NCBI GenBank assembly: GCA_029851415.1
Contig: CM056744.1
Span: 68,504,172-68,568,171, forward strand
Origin: Eretmocerus hayati
Taxonomy: Eukaryota; Arthropoda; Insecta; Hymenoptera; Aphelinidae
Reading direction: 5' to 3'
DNA: 64,000 nt
Part shown: positions 13,598-25,440 of the stretch, piece by piece
Numbering within the stretch: position 1 is the first letter of the stretch
How the letters are laid out: each line of letters begins with the position of its first letter
The notes under the pieces: generated by a model
Seen by the model: only the letters and a program-made list of their open reading frames with translations
What the model was told of the DNA's origin: nothing
Database searches by the model: none
Position numbers and translations under genes: made by a program

Positions 13598-13976
13598 TAA
13601 GTGAATAATGTTACATCAACTCCAAATATATGCAATATTAATTTTCGTTTCTGCTCATTCTTCCACTTCACGTCCTTCTTCGATAGAATCTCACATCTGA
13701 AAATAGAGGAATACTAACATTTTCCTCAATATCTGATTTTGATTCTTGTCCGAAGATCTACTGTTTAAATCCAGACGTTTTAATATTCGTTCCTAATACT
13801 TCTTATCATAGGCACAGTTGAAACCATTGTGAGGTCTTCAAACGTGCCTCTACGGAGAAAAGATACACGGGTACTCGCCGCATCTCAGCCATCACAGAAC
13901 ATCGAACGAGAGCGGAACGGAAGCAAACAAACAGATGCCCATCGCGCTCACTCCGCCACACGTCGATCCCCAAGAG
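13598..13976 (+). other. candidate duplicated exon/intron at the array's 3' edge
   Basis: A donor-like AGGAG|GTAAGTGAA at 13598 is repeated as AAGAG|GTAAGTGAAC at about 13977, each followed by similar sequence (TTACATCAACT). Upstream of the second donor, 13812-13976 begins after an acceptor-like CATAG and opens GCACAGTTGAA. The same acceptor plus GCACAGTTGAA recurs at about 17005. This suggests duplicated exons of one transcript. No protein is recognised and the coding potential of the exon is unclear. Confidence 0.4.
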
Positions 13977-14149
13977 GTAAGTGAACAATTTTACATCAAC
14001 TTGAAACATAAGCAAAGATTTTTTTCCGTTCCTGTCATCTCTTGCACTCAGCGTCCTTCATGAACGGAATTCTGTCATCCAAGAACAGCGAGATACTAAC
14101 ATGTTTTATAATATATAGGTAAAGTTAGTCAAACCCGAAAAGACGCTTC

Positions 14150-16890
14150 CTTTTAGAAGTAACCGGCTAAACTCTTCCGAACCCTCCAATTTTGGGCCTA
14201 AATGATAGGTGGCACGTCCAATAATCAATATGAATAAGAATTATTGTTCGAAAATTAAGGGGGGGGGGGGGAATAATTGATGGAAGCATCCGTTTTTTCC
14301 GCCTTTTTCCAGTTCTTCCATTGTGAGTCGGAAAATATTGGCTATTCGAGAGAATTTGTGGAGAGGTATTTTGTGGATCTCTGAACGGTCTACAAGATTA
14401 ATCCGAACATTTTCTCTCGTAAACTGCATCCTCTTTGAGTTATTGTTGATGAATTTATGATCGAATTCGTTTGAATAACTCCGTTGAAATCGTTCATAAC
14501 CGGTTCAAATTATTCTCCCCAAGTAGTTGAGTCAATTTCGAACAGAAACGGCCTCTTGGTATTTTTTCCTAAGCTTGATCGTGTTCGAGTAATGAATGAA
14601 AGCGAATTTTGGGACGTCAGAATCTCAATGCGGTACTTTCACGATTGCACTTAGACTTGGAACTCGCAAAAGCTGCTTTTTCCATTACTCGAAAATGATC
14701 AAACTTACGGAAAAATACCAGGAGACCTTTTCTATTTGAAATTGACTGAAAAACCTAAGAAAAATAATTTGAATCCATATTAACCAATTAAGTCAATTTA
14801 TTCAAACAAATTCGATTATAACTTTGATAAAAAATAACTGAAAAAGGATGCAATGTACGACAAAATGTTCGAATCAATCTTGTGAATCGTTCAAAGGTCT
14901 ACAAATTACTTCCTCGTAAGTTTTTCGAATAACAATGATGAATTCCACACCAAAGCGACCTACGGAAAGGGGTCATCTCTCAGATTCTTTTTTAACCTTT
15001 TCCATTCGATTCTATGGCCCAAAACAGGAACTTCGGACCTCCTATGGGACCCAAAAAAAATTTCTCCTCTCCATTGCACGCACATCCGTCAACAGACCGA
15101 AAATTTATCATGTAAAAATCGATACTCTTTCATTCACGAAAATGGGAATATTTCTAGTTTTTGAAGAGCTATCGATTCGCGGGTTGCGGCATCTAAAAGG
15201 GCATCAAGAAACCTATCGAAGACGTTTTCGGAAATTTCTTCTCTGTGATTTGGGGGCCTCCTGAAGGCAAAAGAGTGTTTTTCACTAAAATGTTGATTTC
15301 TGAAAAAGCCACTTTTTAAATTTTTTTTAAATCGTATATTTGACGTAAAAATTTGCGTTCTTCCGAGAAAAATGGGTTTCAGAGAAGTTTGGGGCGATCC
15401 GAGTGACTTATGAGCCATTTTTTGGAAATTTGATCTTTTTGGTTTCAGAAAAAGGCGATTTTCTGGGCATGCGCACAAACGTAGACTTTCGGCGCCACTT
15501 TCAATGGAAAGCTGACAAAATTTTCTATAAAATGACTACCCGCAAAGTTGAAATTTACGCACTGAAACGCGATCTGCAAGGATTAATTATGTCGAATCAA
15601 AATCACATGAAGAGTCAGCCCATTAACGCCTTTGTGGCGCCTGCTGAGATGATACATTCACGAGATCTTCTCGGAACTCAATTTTGAGTACGAAATTGAC
15701 CTGAAAAAAATTCGGACCACATGGTTTCAACGTAAAATTGTATGAACTTTCAAAATATGCGATGAAAAACCCCGTTCGAGGCGAACCCGAGGTGCTACAT
15801 TCAATTTTTTGCCAGAAAATACGATATTTCACATTCAAGGTTGCGGAAAATTGAATGTAGCACCTCGGGTTTGCCTCAAACGGGGTTTTTCATCGCATAT
15901 TTTGAAAGTTCATACAATTATACGTTGAAACCATGTGGTCCGAATCTTTTTCAGGTCAATTTCGTACTCAAAATTGAGTCCCGAGAAGATCTCGTGAATG
16001 TGTCATCTCAGCAGGTGCCACGAAGGCGTTAATGGGCTGAATTTTCATGTGATTTTGATTTGACATAATTAATCCTTGCAGATCGCGTTTCAGTGCATGA
16101 ATTTCAACTTTGCGGGTAGTGATTTTATAGGAAATTTTGTCAGCTTTCCATTGAAAGTGGCACCGAAAATCTACGTTTGTCCGCATGCACAGAAAATCGC
16201 CCTTTTCTGAAACCGAGAAAATCGAATTTTCAGAAAATGGCTCAAAAGTCACTTGGATCCCCCCAAACTTCTCTGAAACCCATTTTTCTCGGAAGAACGC
16301 AAAACTTTACGTCAAATTTATGATTTTGAAAGAATGAAAAAAATGGCTTCTTGAGAAATCAACATTTTAGTGAGAAACACTCTTTTGCCTCCAGGAGGCC
16401 CCCAAATCACAGAGAAGGAATTTCCGACAACGTCTCCGATAGGTTTTTTGATGCTCTTTTAGATGCCGCAACCCGCGAATCGATAGCTATTCAAAAACTT
16501 GAAATGTTCCCATTTTCGTGAATAAAAGAGCATCGATTTTCACACGATAAATTTTCGGTCTGTTGACGGATGTGCGTGCAATGGAGAGGAGAAATATTTT
16601 CTGGGCACCATAGGAGGTCCGAAGTTCCTATTTTGGGCCATAGAATCGAATGAAAAAGGTTAAAAAAGAATCTGAGAGATAACCCCCTTCCGTAGGTCGC
16701 TGTGGCGTGGAATTCATCCAATATATCCCGACTTATAATGGGAACATCAAAAAAAATCGGCAAGAAGTTTTCTATTGTTTATTCATGCCTCTTCTCAATT
16801 TTCGAACAATAATTCTTATCAATTTTGATTATTGAATGTACCACCTATCATTTGAGCCTGAAATTGGAAGTTCCGGAAGAGTTTAGCCGG
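14150..16890. repeat. 2.7-kb foldback element, centre near 15840
   Basis: The left arm from about 14150 (AGTAACCGGCTAAACTCTTC) and 14935-15815 pairs in order with 15850-16885 (ending GAGTTTAGCCGGTTA). The arms meet almost without a loop at 15790-15860. Open frames in the arms (for example 15403-15687 plus and 15968-16252 minus) are mirror copies of each other and not evidence of genes. The element sits inside a candidate intron between GCACAGTTGAA-starting exon copies at 13812 and 17005. Confidence 0.75.
14262..14935. repeat. nested foldback inserted in the left arm
   Basis: This block has no counterpart in the right arm of the surrounding foldback, so it inserted later. It is itself an inverted repeat: the segment around 14380-14480 (GGTCTACAAGATTAATCCGAACAT) matches the reverse complement around 14820-14900, with the centre near 14640. 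It starts beside a run of G at 14262-14272. Confidence 0.6.
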
Positions 16891-17004
16891 TTAGTGAACG
16901 AATTCAGGAGCCTAGTCATTCGACTATATGATCTCCAGTTTTGTCAGAGAAATTACTGTTCAATGTTAGACGTTTTAACGTTCGTTCATAATCTTCCCTA
17001 CAGG

Positions 17005-17224
17005 CACAGTTGAAGTCGTTGCAAGATTTGACAACTGGAATATAAGATAATTATTGGTTTCGTCGTCCACAGTCACTCCAACGTTAGTGAGAGAGATGGA
17101 ACTGCAACACAATCACAAGGATCATCAAGACAAGAAACCCGACGTCGATCTGGAACAATCGAACTTACGATCAAAATACAATCCAACCGAGGCGTGAACA
17201 GGCCTGGATATAGAAATCTAATAT
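17005..17224 (+). other. candidate exon after the large foldback
   Basis: The block begins after a pyrimidine-rich tract and acceptor (CTTCCCTACAG) and ends at a donor-like ATAT|GTGAGT at 17225. Its first bases, GCACAGTTGAA, repeat those of the candidate exon at 13812. It contains a 33-codon ATG frame at 17096-17197. Function is unknown; splicing is inferred from signals only. Confidence 0.35.
17096..17197 (+). CDS. short candidate peptide ORF, 33 codons
   Basis: An ATG frame, Asp-, His-, Lys- and Gln-rich (starts MELQHNHKDHQDKKPDVDLE), is wholly inside the candidate exon 17005-17224 and ends before its donor. I recognise no family. It is polar with no signal peptide or membrane segment. It could equally be an upstream ORF or chance, since only one copy is present. 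Confidence 0.25.
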   Translation: MELQHNHKDHQDKKPDVDLEQSNLRSKYNPTEA

Positions 17225-17539
17225 GTGAGTTCAAATCATCTATCCGTGTCATATAACTACCTCACATAACTCACAATCAGATATAGAGACAATAATCGAA
17301 TTCCTAAAATGCCACCATGATCCTCATAACACTTCAAAATGTTCATACAAGTGTGACACTAGTTCATTTCATTGGAAAAAATAGATGGTTTCATTTTCCT
17401 TCGTCTGCTCAAAAGTTTGAGGCATTGCTAAAATCTTACTTGGAAGATGAGACATTCGACTGGGTAGCTTGCTCGATTCATTCAATTCAAAGCTCATTCC
17501 CTCGCTAAAAATGATACGTTCATCTCCATTACACATATA

Positions 17540-18590
17540 CTTCTGAGAACCTTCACAACAACATCACACTTTTCAAATCTTCGTGAGCAACCAAATTTAC
17601 GAGTTGCAACAATCGTATGATGCCACGGCTCATATAAGGATCGAGACTTTTATCTCTGGAATCGACAGAGTACGAAACATTGTTGCCGAGCTACTGTGAA
17701 TATAAGGTACCAGACTCATTGAATATGTTGAAGAAACAACGAACATACTAACGCCGCTCTCCAAAATCGAGTAGTTGGATTTCCTCTATTCTGAATATCG
17801 ATTTTTTGGCCCGATATTGGAGAACCAAATAGCGTGTCAGTTTCATCTGAACATATCTCCTTCGAATTTCGTGACGAGGAGTTACCTCCTTCACTCAAAT
17901 CAAGATGAAAACTCTACACCTACACCCCCACATCACTTCATAAACACGAGATGGGTGTGATAGATCAATACGTATATTGATTTCATTAACATGATAATCG
18001 TCACAAGTTTCCAATGGAGTAAAACATTTCGATAGGAAAAAATCATTTCTGCAGAAATAAGACACTCGGTTGAATGAAGTTTAATCAACTTGTAGATCAA
18101 TTTTCATCACCGATGTATTCACCAAACCAAACCCAATATATGTTTCCGTGCGAACAGAATCATCAACCGACATATCATGAATTATTCAATTACAGAATCA
18201 GAACTCAATGGATTCGATTAGTTAGGAAATTCTGAATACTCATTGAGATAGAATATGTATATTTCAGTTGTAGAGAACACTTGGTACACCCTGTATGTCA
18301 GAATAATCCTATATGTCATCATTATATGTCAATATCTGAATCTTCGAAAATGGAATAAACAAAATACGATCCGGTTGGGGGAACATCACCGACCACCCCC
18401 TGTTTCTATTTACTTCCCTTCTCAAAAGCTGTCAAAAACGAATGCAGCACATTATATTGGATCATCTGATCAATTTCCGAATTTCAAAAATTTTTTCAAT
18501 CGCAATCCCGGAAAATCGGGCATGGATGATAGAGTACCATCAAGTTTTAAGAAGCAGTTCAATACATGCCACTAGATTTTCTGGCCAGTT
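17540..18590 (+). repeat. small-gene family unit 1
   Basis: First of several units of about 1.26 kb. The order is a conserved coding block (17601-17699), a conserved 120-bp block beginning AACGCCGCTCTCC (about 17750), an AT-rich 3' part, an AATAAA at about 18354 and a G-rich/C-rich stem-loop just after it. The next copy starts 1262 bp downstream. Units share about 85-95 percent identity by eye. Confidence 0.65.
17601..17699 (+). CDS. small-gene family copy 1, amphipathic C-terminus
   Basis: This frame is retained in six copies (here, 18867, 20134, 23205, 40794 and about 42430) with no indels, ending in a helix-like segment (here IETFISGIDRVRNIVAELL) before TGA. Hydrophobic residues fall every three to four positions, as in a short coiled coil or amphipathic helix. 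The frame is open upstream to a TGA at about 17541 without an ATG, so it must be a 3' exon or a broken copy. No family recognised. Confidence 0.4.
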   Translation, partial: ELQQSYDATAHIRIETFISGIDRVRNIVAELL

Positions 18591-18659
18591 CTCAATTTTC
18601 TAAAATTTATTTAAACTGAATTGCGAAAAAATCAACAGTCAATAACAAAATATTCAGAA

Positions 18660-19855
18660 GAAGTCTTACGTTTCTTGCAGGAATGAAGTCGTTCTTCTCG
18701 ACATCTCAAAATTTCGAGTTCCGAACACGAATCCTTGATCATTCAACTATATGATTGAAATTAGTGTCGCCAAGAAGAAAATATTTCATCCCCGTCACAC
18801 ATATACTTATTAGAAACTTCATACCAACATCACACTTTTCACATCTTCGTGAGCAACCAAATTTACGAGTTGCAACAATCGTATGATGCCAGGGCTCGTA
18901 TAGAGATCGAGACATTTAACTATGAGATCGGCAGAGTACGAAACATTGTTGCCGAGCTACTGTGAATATAAGGGATCAGACTCATTGAATATGTTGGAGA
19001 AACAACGAACATACTAACGCCGCTCTCCAAAATCGTGTAGTTGGATTTCCTCTATTCTGAACATCGATTTACTGGCCCGATATTGGGAAAACCAAATAGC
19101 GTGTCAGTTTCATCTGAACACATCTCCTTCAACTTTCGTGACGAAGTGTCACCTCTTTTACTCAAAACAAGATGAAAAATCTACACTTACAACCCCACAT
19201 CACTTCATAAACACGAGATAGAGATGATAGATCAATACGTATATTAATTCCATTAACATGATAATCGTCACAAATTTCCAATGAAATAATATATTCCAAT
19301 AGAAAGAAATCATTTTCGCAGGAATTGGTCATTCGATTGATTGGAGTTTATTCACTTCGTAGATGAATTGTAATTAACAATGTTTTCACCAAACCAAACC
19401 CAATATATGTTTTCGTGCGAACAGGATCATCGACCGACACATCATGAATCATTCAATTACAAAATCACAACTCAATGGATTCGATTAGTTAGGAAATTCT
19501 GAATGATTATTAAGATAGAACATGTATATTCTAGTTGTAAGCAACACTTGCTACACCCTGTACGTCAGGATAATCCTATATGTAACAATGATATGTCAAT
19601 ATCTGAATCTTCAAAAATGGAATAAACAAAATATGATCAGGTTGGAGGAACGTCCCCAACCAACCCCTGTGTTTATTTACTCCTCTCTCCAAAATCTTTC
19701 AAAAACGAATGCAGCACATTATCTTGGATCATCTGATCAATTTCTGAATTTCAAAAACTCTTTCAATTGCAATCCCGAAAAATCGGATATGGATGATAGA
19801 GTACCATCAAGATTCGGAAAGCAGCTCAATACATGCCACTAGATTTTCTGATCAG
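18660..19855 (+). repeat. small-gene family unit 2
   Basis: It repeats unit 1 at a 1262-1267 bp spacing: coding block 18867-18965, 120-bp block at about 19015, AATAAA at about 19620 and stem-loop at about 19640-19664. It begins with a GAAGTCGTTCTTCTCGACA-like phrase after a CTTGCAG acceptor-like site that is also seen at about 19947 and 23018. Confidence 0.65.
18867..18965 (+). CDS. small-gene family copy 2
   Basis: Same length and frame as the copy at 17601, ending IEIETFNYEIGRVRNIVAEL(L) before TGA. Substitutions against the other copies are mixed, but the hydrophobic spacing and the stop position are kept. No start codon is seen in frame nearby. Likely a 3' exon; function unknown. Confidence 0.35.
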   Translation, partial: ELQQSYDARARIEIETFNYEIGRVRNIVAELL

Positions 19856-19924
19856 TTCTCAATTTTCTAAAATTCATTTGAACTGAATTGCAAAAAAATC
19901 AACAGGCAATAATGAAATATTCAG

Positions 19925-20640
19925 AAGAAATCTTATGCTTCTTGCAGGAATGAAGTCGTTCTTCTCAATAATTCAAAATTTCGAGTTTCGAACACGAGTC
20001 CATGATCTTCCAACTATATGATTGGAATTAGTTTCGCCAAAAGTAGAATAATCCATCCCCGTCACGAATATACGTATGAGAAACTACACACCAACATCAC
20101 ACTTTTTACATCTTCGTGAGCAACCAAACTCACGAGTTGCAACAATCGTATGATGCCACGGCTCGTATAGAGATCGAGACTTTCATCTTCGAGATCGACA
20201 GAGTACGAAACATTGTTGCCGAGCTACTGTGAATATAAGATATCAGACTCATTGAATATGTTGAAGAAACAACAAAGATTTCAACGCCGCTCTTCAACAT
20301 AGAGTAGTTGGATTTCTTCTTTCCTGAACATCGATTTCTTGGCCCGATATTGAAAAACCTAATAGCGTGTGAGTTTCATCTGAACATGTCTCCTTCATTT
20401 TTCGTGGTGAGGAATTACCTCTTTTACTCAAAACGGAATATACTCTACTCCTTCACCCCCACATCACTTCATAAACACGAGATGGAGACGACAGATCAAT
20501 ACGTATATCAATTTCATTACCATGATAATCGTCACAAATTTCCAATGGAATAATATATTTCAATAGGAAAAAATCATTTTTGCAAAAATGAGTCATTCGG
20601 TTGATTGGAGTTTATTCACTTCGTAGATGAATTATGACTA
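19925..20640 (+). repeat. small-gene family unit 3, interrupted at its 3' part
   Basis: The unit has the coding block (20134-20232) and the 120-bp block (about 20283). It breaks at about 20638, where a 1.8-kb low-complexity segment intervenes. Its 3' part, with the AATAAA, resumes at about 22450. Confidence 0.6.
20134..20232 (+). CDS. small-gene family copy 3
   Basis: Same frame and stop position as the other copies, ending IEIETFIFEIDRVRNIVAEL(L) TGA. It is the best-preserved of the 17-23 kb group in its acidic and hydrophobic pattern. No in-frame ATG upstream within the conserved block. Confidence 0.4.
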   Translation, partial: ELQQSYDATARIEIETFIFEIDRVRNIVAELL

Positions 20641-20783
20641 GCGTTTTTGCCTACCTCGCTAACGCTCGTCCGGCTTGGAAGTGTCTCTGATATGGTATGG
20701 ACCCCTGAAATGCTTCTGTAGTTCAACAATGTAACGTTGAGATTTCATAATACAGTGGATTCTGAAAGAATAATTTCACGCCC

Positions 20784-21238
20784 CATCCACGGCCCTAACC
20801 CCAGTCCCAGCCCCAGCCTCAGCCACAGCCCCAGTCTCAGCCTCAGCACCAACCTCAGACCAAGACCCAGCTCAGCCTTAGCTCCAGCCTCAGCCTAAGC
20901 CTTAGCTTCGGCCTCAGCCCCAGCCTTAGCCTCAGCCTCAGCCCCAGCTCCAGCCCGAGCCACAGCTTCAGCCACGCCCTATCCACGGCCCCAGCCCCAG
21001 TTCCAGCTACAGCTCCAGCCTCAGTCCCAGTCACAACCTCAGCCTCAGTCCATCCTCAGCCTCGGACCGGCTTCGGCCCCAGCCTTAGCCCAGCCTCGCC
21101 CCAAGCCACAGGCCTTGCCTCATCCCTAGCCACAGGCCCAGCCTTATCCTCAGCCTCGGCCCCAGCAAAAACCTAAGCTCCTGCCTTAGTCACAGCCCCA
21201 GTCCCTGCACCAGCCTCGACCCCAGCCACAGCCCATCG
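20784..21238. repeat. CAGCCC/CAGCCT hexamer array
   Basis: Degenerate six-base repeats of CAGCCC, CAGCCT and CAGTCC run for about 450 bp. Frames that happen to stay open would encode Gln-Pro or Ser-Pro repeats but are interrupted by TAG, so this is a microsatellite rather than a gene. Confidence 0.85.
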
Positions 21239-21775
21239 ATCCAAAAGGAATGTTTTGACTGATTGGATCTTAGAACAACTGATCGGACCATCAAATCAAC
21301 TGCCCAATTCGTACGGATAAGTCAAAAGTCATCACCAGCATCACCAACACGGACCCACCGACCTGCCGACCCACCGGACCCCACCGACCCACCGGACCCA
21401 CTAATCCACCAACAGCACCAACGATGTCACCACGATACGAGGCATCCGGACGGATAAAATCGGACAGACGCTTAATTAATTTAATTTGTTGGAAGGATGT
21501 TGCGGAATCTACGATTATTTGCCTTATGACTCTTATCCCACTTATGATTACCTAGATAGAAAACTAATCACGAAGGATATTTCTCTCCCCAGCAATGAAT
21601 AACATGTATACCCTTATTGCCCATCTCGTTTGACTCAGCCAATACACTAATTTCGAAATAGTTATTTACATCCAATGATGCAATTATACTGAAATAAACA
21701 ACTATTCGAATCTAATAGACAGTGGAACCTTGAGCGATCTTCACTGGAATTTCAATAAGAGTTTCACTGAAACTC

Positions 21776-22250
21776 TAGCGATCTTCACTGCAATTCCAGT
21801 GGAAATTTTTCTGAAGATGAGGTGATTTTCACTGAAATTCTAGTAAAATTGTAGTGAAATTTTCACTGATTCTTTAGTGAAATTTTCACAGATTTTTTAG
21901 TGAAATTTTTACTGATTTTTAGTGAATTTTCACTGGATTTTTAGTGAAATTTTTACTAATTTTTTAGTGAAATTTCCACTGATTTTTTAGTGGAATTTTC
22001 ACTAATTTTTTAGTGAAATTTTCACTGATTCTTTAGTGAACTTCCACTGGAATTTTGGTGAAATTTTCACTGATTTTTCAGTGCAATTTTCACTGAAATT
22101 TTCGATGATTTTTAAGTAAAATTTTCGCTGATTTTTCAGTGAAATTTTCGCTAATTTTTAGTGAAATTTTCACTGATTTTCTCGTGAAATTTTCACTGAT
22201 TTTTTTAGTGAAATTTTCACTGGAACTTAGTGGAACGTATCACTTGAACT
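21776..22250. repeat. palindromic minisatellite, TTTTTAGTGAAATTTTCACT
   Basis: About twenty units of 20-24 bp of the form AGTGAAATTTTCACTGATTTTT. Each unit contains AGTGAAA..TTTCACT, a self-complementary core, so every unit can form a small hairpin and the array can form many alternative cruciforms. Confidence 0.85.
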
Positions 22251-22449
22251 TCAATGATTTCCACTCCATCCATCCACTAACCCACCCACCTGACCATTAA
22301 CCCTCACTCACCCACCAACCCACCCACCCATGACCCAACCATGACCCATCCACCCACCCATCACACTTCACCCCTTTCGCATAGGCGACCCGATACACAG
22401 TATGTGGACGGACAAATTTTGCCTGGCTCCTTAATTATTATAATTACAA

Positions 22450-23355
22450 ATGTATTCACCAAACCAAACCCAATATATGTTTCCGTGCAAACAGAATCAT
22501 CAACTGACACATCATGAATTATTCAATTACAGAATCAGAACTCAGTGGATTTGATTAGTTAGGGAATTCTGAATACTCATTGAGATAGAACGTGAATATT
22601 TTATTTGTAAGAAACACTTAGTACACCCTGTATGTCAGAATAATCCTATATGTAATCATTATATGTCAATATCTGAATCTTCGAAAATGGAATAAACAAA
22701 ATACGATCTGGTTGGGGGAACGTCACCGACAACCCCCTGTGCCTATTTACTTCCCTTCTCAAAAGCTGTCAACAACGAATGCAGCACATTATATTGGATC
22801 ATCTGATCAATTTCCGACTTTCAAAAATTTCATTTAATTGCAATTCCGAAAAATCGGGCATGGATGATAGAGTACCATCAAGTTTTGGAAAGCAGCTCAA
22901 TACATGACACTAGATTTTCTGATCAGTTCTCAATTTTATAAGAGTCATTTGAACTGAATTGCGAAAAAATCAACAGCCAATAATGAAATATTCAGACGAA
23001 ATCTTATGTTCCTTGCAGGGATGAAGTCGTTCTTCTCAACAATTCAAAATTTCGAGTTCCAAACACGAGTCCTTGATCATTCAACAATATGATTGACACT
23101 AGTTTCGCCGAAAGGAAAATAATTCATCCCCGTCACACATATACTTATGAGAAACTTCACACCAACATCACACTTCTCACATCTTCTTGAGCAATCAAAT
23201 TTACGAGTTGCAACAATCGTATGATGCCAGGGCTCGTATAGAGATGGAGACTTTCATCTCTGAGATCGACAGAGTACGAAACATTGTTGCCGAGCTACTT
23301 TAATCATTAGGCATCAGACTTATCGAAGACGTTGAAGAAACAACAATTATATTAA
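22450..23355 (+). repeat. small-gene family units 3/4, split by the 8-kb element
   Basis: The 3' part with AATAAA (about 22689) and stem-loop (about 22710-22737) is followed by a fourth coding block (23205-23303). The unit's 120-bp block begins AACGCCG at 23354, where the 8-kb element interrupts it. The block resumes at 31385 (CGCCGCTCTCC). Confidence 0.65.
23205..23303 (+). CDS. small-gene family copy 4
   Basis: Same frame as the other copies, ending IEMETFISEIDRVRNIVAEL(L) TAA. It lies only about 55 bp upstream of the 8-kb element, which has separated it from its usual 3' block. Confidence 0.35.
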   Translation, partial: ELQQSYDARARIEMETFISEIDRVRNIVAELL

Positions 23356-23360
23356 CGCCG

Positions 23361-25440
23361 CACACAGTTGATGAAAATCCGATTATGGACACAATTATTT
23401 TCACCCTGAAAACAAGCGAATTTGGAAATTTGCAAAAAGGGAAATTGTAGGTTTTTTCACGTAGATTATGAATCTTTTTCCCAATTGGAGCCTCCGAGAT
23501 TCATACGCTAACGGCAAGCATAAAGACGCGAAAATCGCGGAAAAAACGCAGTTTTAGTGGTTTAACTTGATGGGGATGCATTTTACACAAATTTTTATGG
23601 GAACAAAAGTTGTTGCATTTTTTGATACAAATCGGATGATATGACCAGTTTTCCGTGAAACCGAATTTTTTGGTGTTTTTTGCCATTTTGGAGGGCTTTT
23701 AGTGGATATTTTGGAATTTGGACTACGGCAATCGAAAGAGCGGGAAATTTTACGTCGGAATATGTACTTTGCAAATTTGGAAAAAAGATTTTTGGAGGTG
23801 ATCTAGGGAGTAAGAATAGAGGAAAAACTGAAAAAACAGAGAAAAATGGGTAATTCGTGAATTCTCGAGGTCTAATCGTGAATGTGCCACCTTGTCCACA
23901 ATGGGGTTACCTTTCTCCATTATCAACCAACTATTTGCCGTGTTCCACAAGTGCGTAGATACACTTGCTGGACTCTGAGACCGGTTATAGCGAGTCTTGG
24001 GGTAATATTCCGTGCAAAACCCTATGAATCCGATCAAAATCATGAATTCTCGAGGTCTAATCGTGAATGTGCCACCTTGTCCACAAAGGGGGTACCTTGC
24101 GACATCATCAATCAACTATTTGCCGTGTTCCAGGAGTGCCTAGATACACCTGCTGGACTCTGAGACCGGTTATAGCGAGTCTTGGGGTAATATTCCGTGC
24201 AAAGCCCTATGAATCCGATCAAAATCATGAATTCTCGAGGTCTAATCGTGAATGTGCCACCTTGTCCACAAAGGGGGTACCTTGCGACATCATCAATCAA
24301 CTATTTGCCGTGTTCCAGGAGTGCCTAGATACACCTGCTGGACTCTGAGACCGGTTATAGCGAGTCTTGGGGTCATATTCCGTGCAAAGCCCTATGAATC
24401 TGATCAAAATCATGAATTCTCGAGGTCTAATCGTGAATGTGCCACCTTGTCCACAAAGGGGGTACCTTGCGACATCATCAATCAACTATTTGCCGTGTTC
24501 CAGGAGTGCCTAGATACACCTGCTGGACTCTGAGACCGGTTATAGCGAGTCTTGGGGTCATATTCCGTGCAAAGCCCTATGAATCCGATCAAAATCATGA
24601 ATTCTCGAGGTCTAATCGTGAATGTGCCACCTTATCCACAAAGGGGTTACCTTTCTCCATCATCAACCAACTATTTGCCGTGTTTCAGGAGTGCCTAGAT
24701 ACACCTGCTGGACTCTGAGGGTTCTGGAGCCAGAGTCAATGTACAGCCCGGCAAATCCGATGAGAACCATGAAATCAATCTTGGGACTTCTTTTCCGTAG
24801 CACTCACTAGACCGAAATTCCACACATCTGTCCCTTCTCCAATCTCTCTTATGTAAAATGAAGGATGTGGGAGTGGATCAAAAGAATACTTCATGCTTAA
24901 TGAGGTTGATAATAATCAAATCGACCGACCCAATCCTCGAATTAAGAATGAGAAACGTTGGTGCTCGAATGTTCATTGAGTTAAAACCGAATGACCCAAT
25001 CCGCGACCTTGCTTTCACTGCAGATCACAGGGGAATCAGTTGGTTCCATAGCAAAAAAGGGGACCAAGGGTGTAGGGATAGTTCAGGGTCTTCTGTTCCC
25101 ATCACTTATCACATCAAATTTCACTCCTCATTACCCAAATTGAAATACTTCCCAACTTACTGGCGCGGATCTCGCAATTTTCACAAAAAAAAAGATCACC
25201 ATAGATTCTCCTCTCACACGAATATTCATTCGTCCAGCAAAATTTCAACATACAGGTATTCATGATTCCATAGATGATCACGAATTTAGGATACATTCAT
25301 GGTTAGTTAAGGCAACATCTGCAACATGCCCAAGTCCGTAACCAACAGGTACAATACTGAAATAGTAAGACATTGGAAACAAGGTTCATGTGACAGACTT
25401 GAGCACCATCGGAAATCTAGACTAGAAACCGAAAATAACC
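23361..25440. repeat. left inverted terminal arm
   Basis: The arm pairs with 29480-31384 in reverse complement, with few mismatches. It contains about five tandem 185-bp units (23860-24720). Open frames inside the arm (24067-24348 and similar) merely repeat with the 185-bp unit and are mirrored in the other arm. Confidence 0.85.
23860..24720. repeat. 185-bp tandem units, left arm
   Basis: Units start at about 23860, 24045, 24230, 24415 and 24600 (GAATTCTCGAGGTCTAATCG). Middle units are almost identical, whereas the first and last differ at several sites, as expected from expansion by unequal exchange. Confidence 0.85.

Larger units (their letters stand above)
20638..22445. repeat. inserted low-complexity segment
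   Basis: This interrupts a gene-family unit: flanking sequence at 20620 and 22450 is contiguous in unit 2 (about 19376-19382). Its left end begins ACTAGCGTTTTTGCCTACC, like the dispersed ACTAGCG repeat ends at 10292 and 34946. It contains four simple-sequence blocks: (C)AGCC-rich 20784-21238, CCACCGACC-rich 21340-21432, a palindromic 22-bp minisatellite 21776-22250 and ACCCACCC 22260-22372. Confidence 0.6.

Noticed and set aside
14262..14272. G run as a G-quadruplex signal
   Set aside because: A single homopolymer run with no further G tracts nearby; it may be a sequencing-sensitive site.
24067..24718. Repeated 93-codon frames
   Set aside because: They recur with the 185-bp tandem unit and are mirrored in the other arm of the 8-kb element, so they are repeat artefacts.
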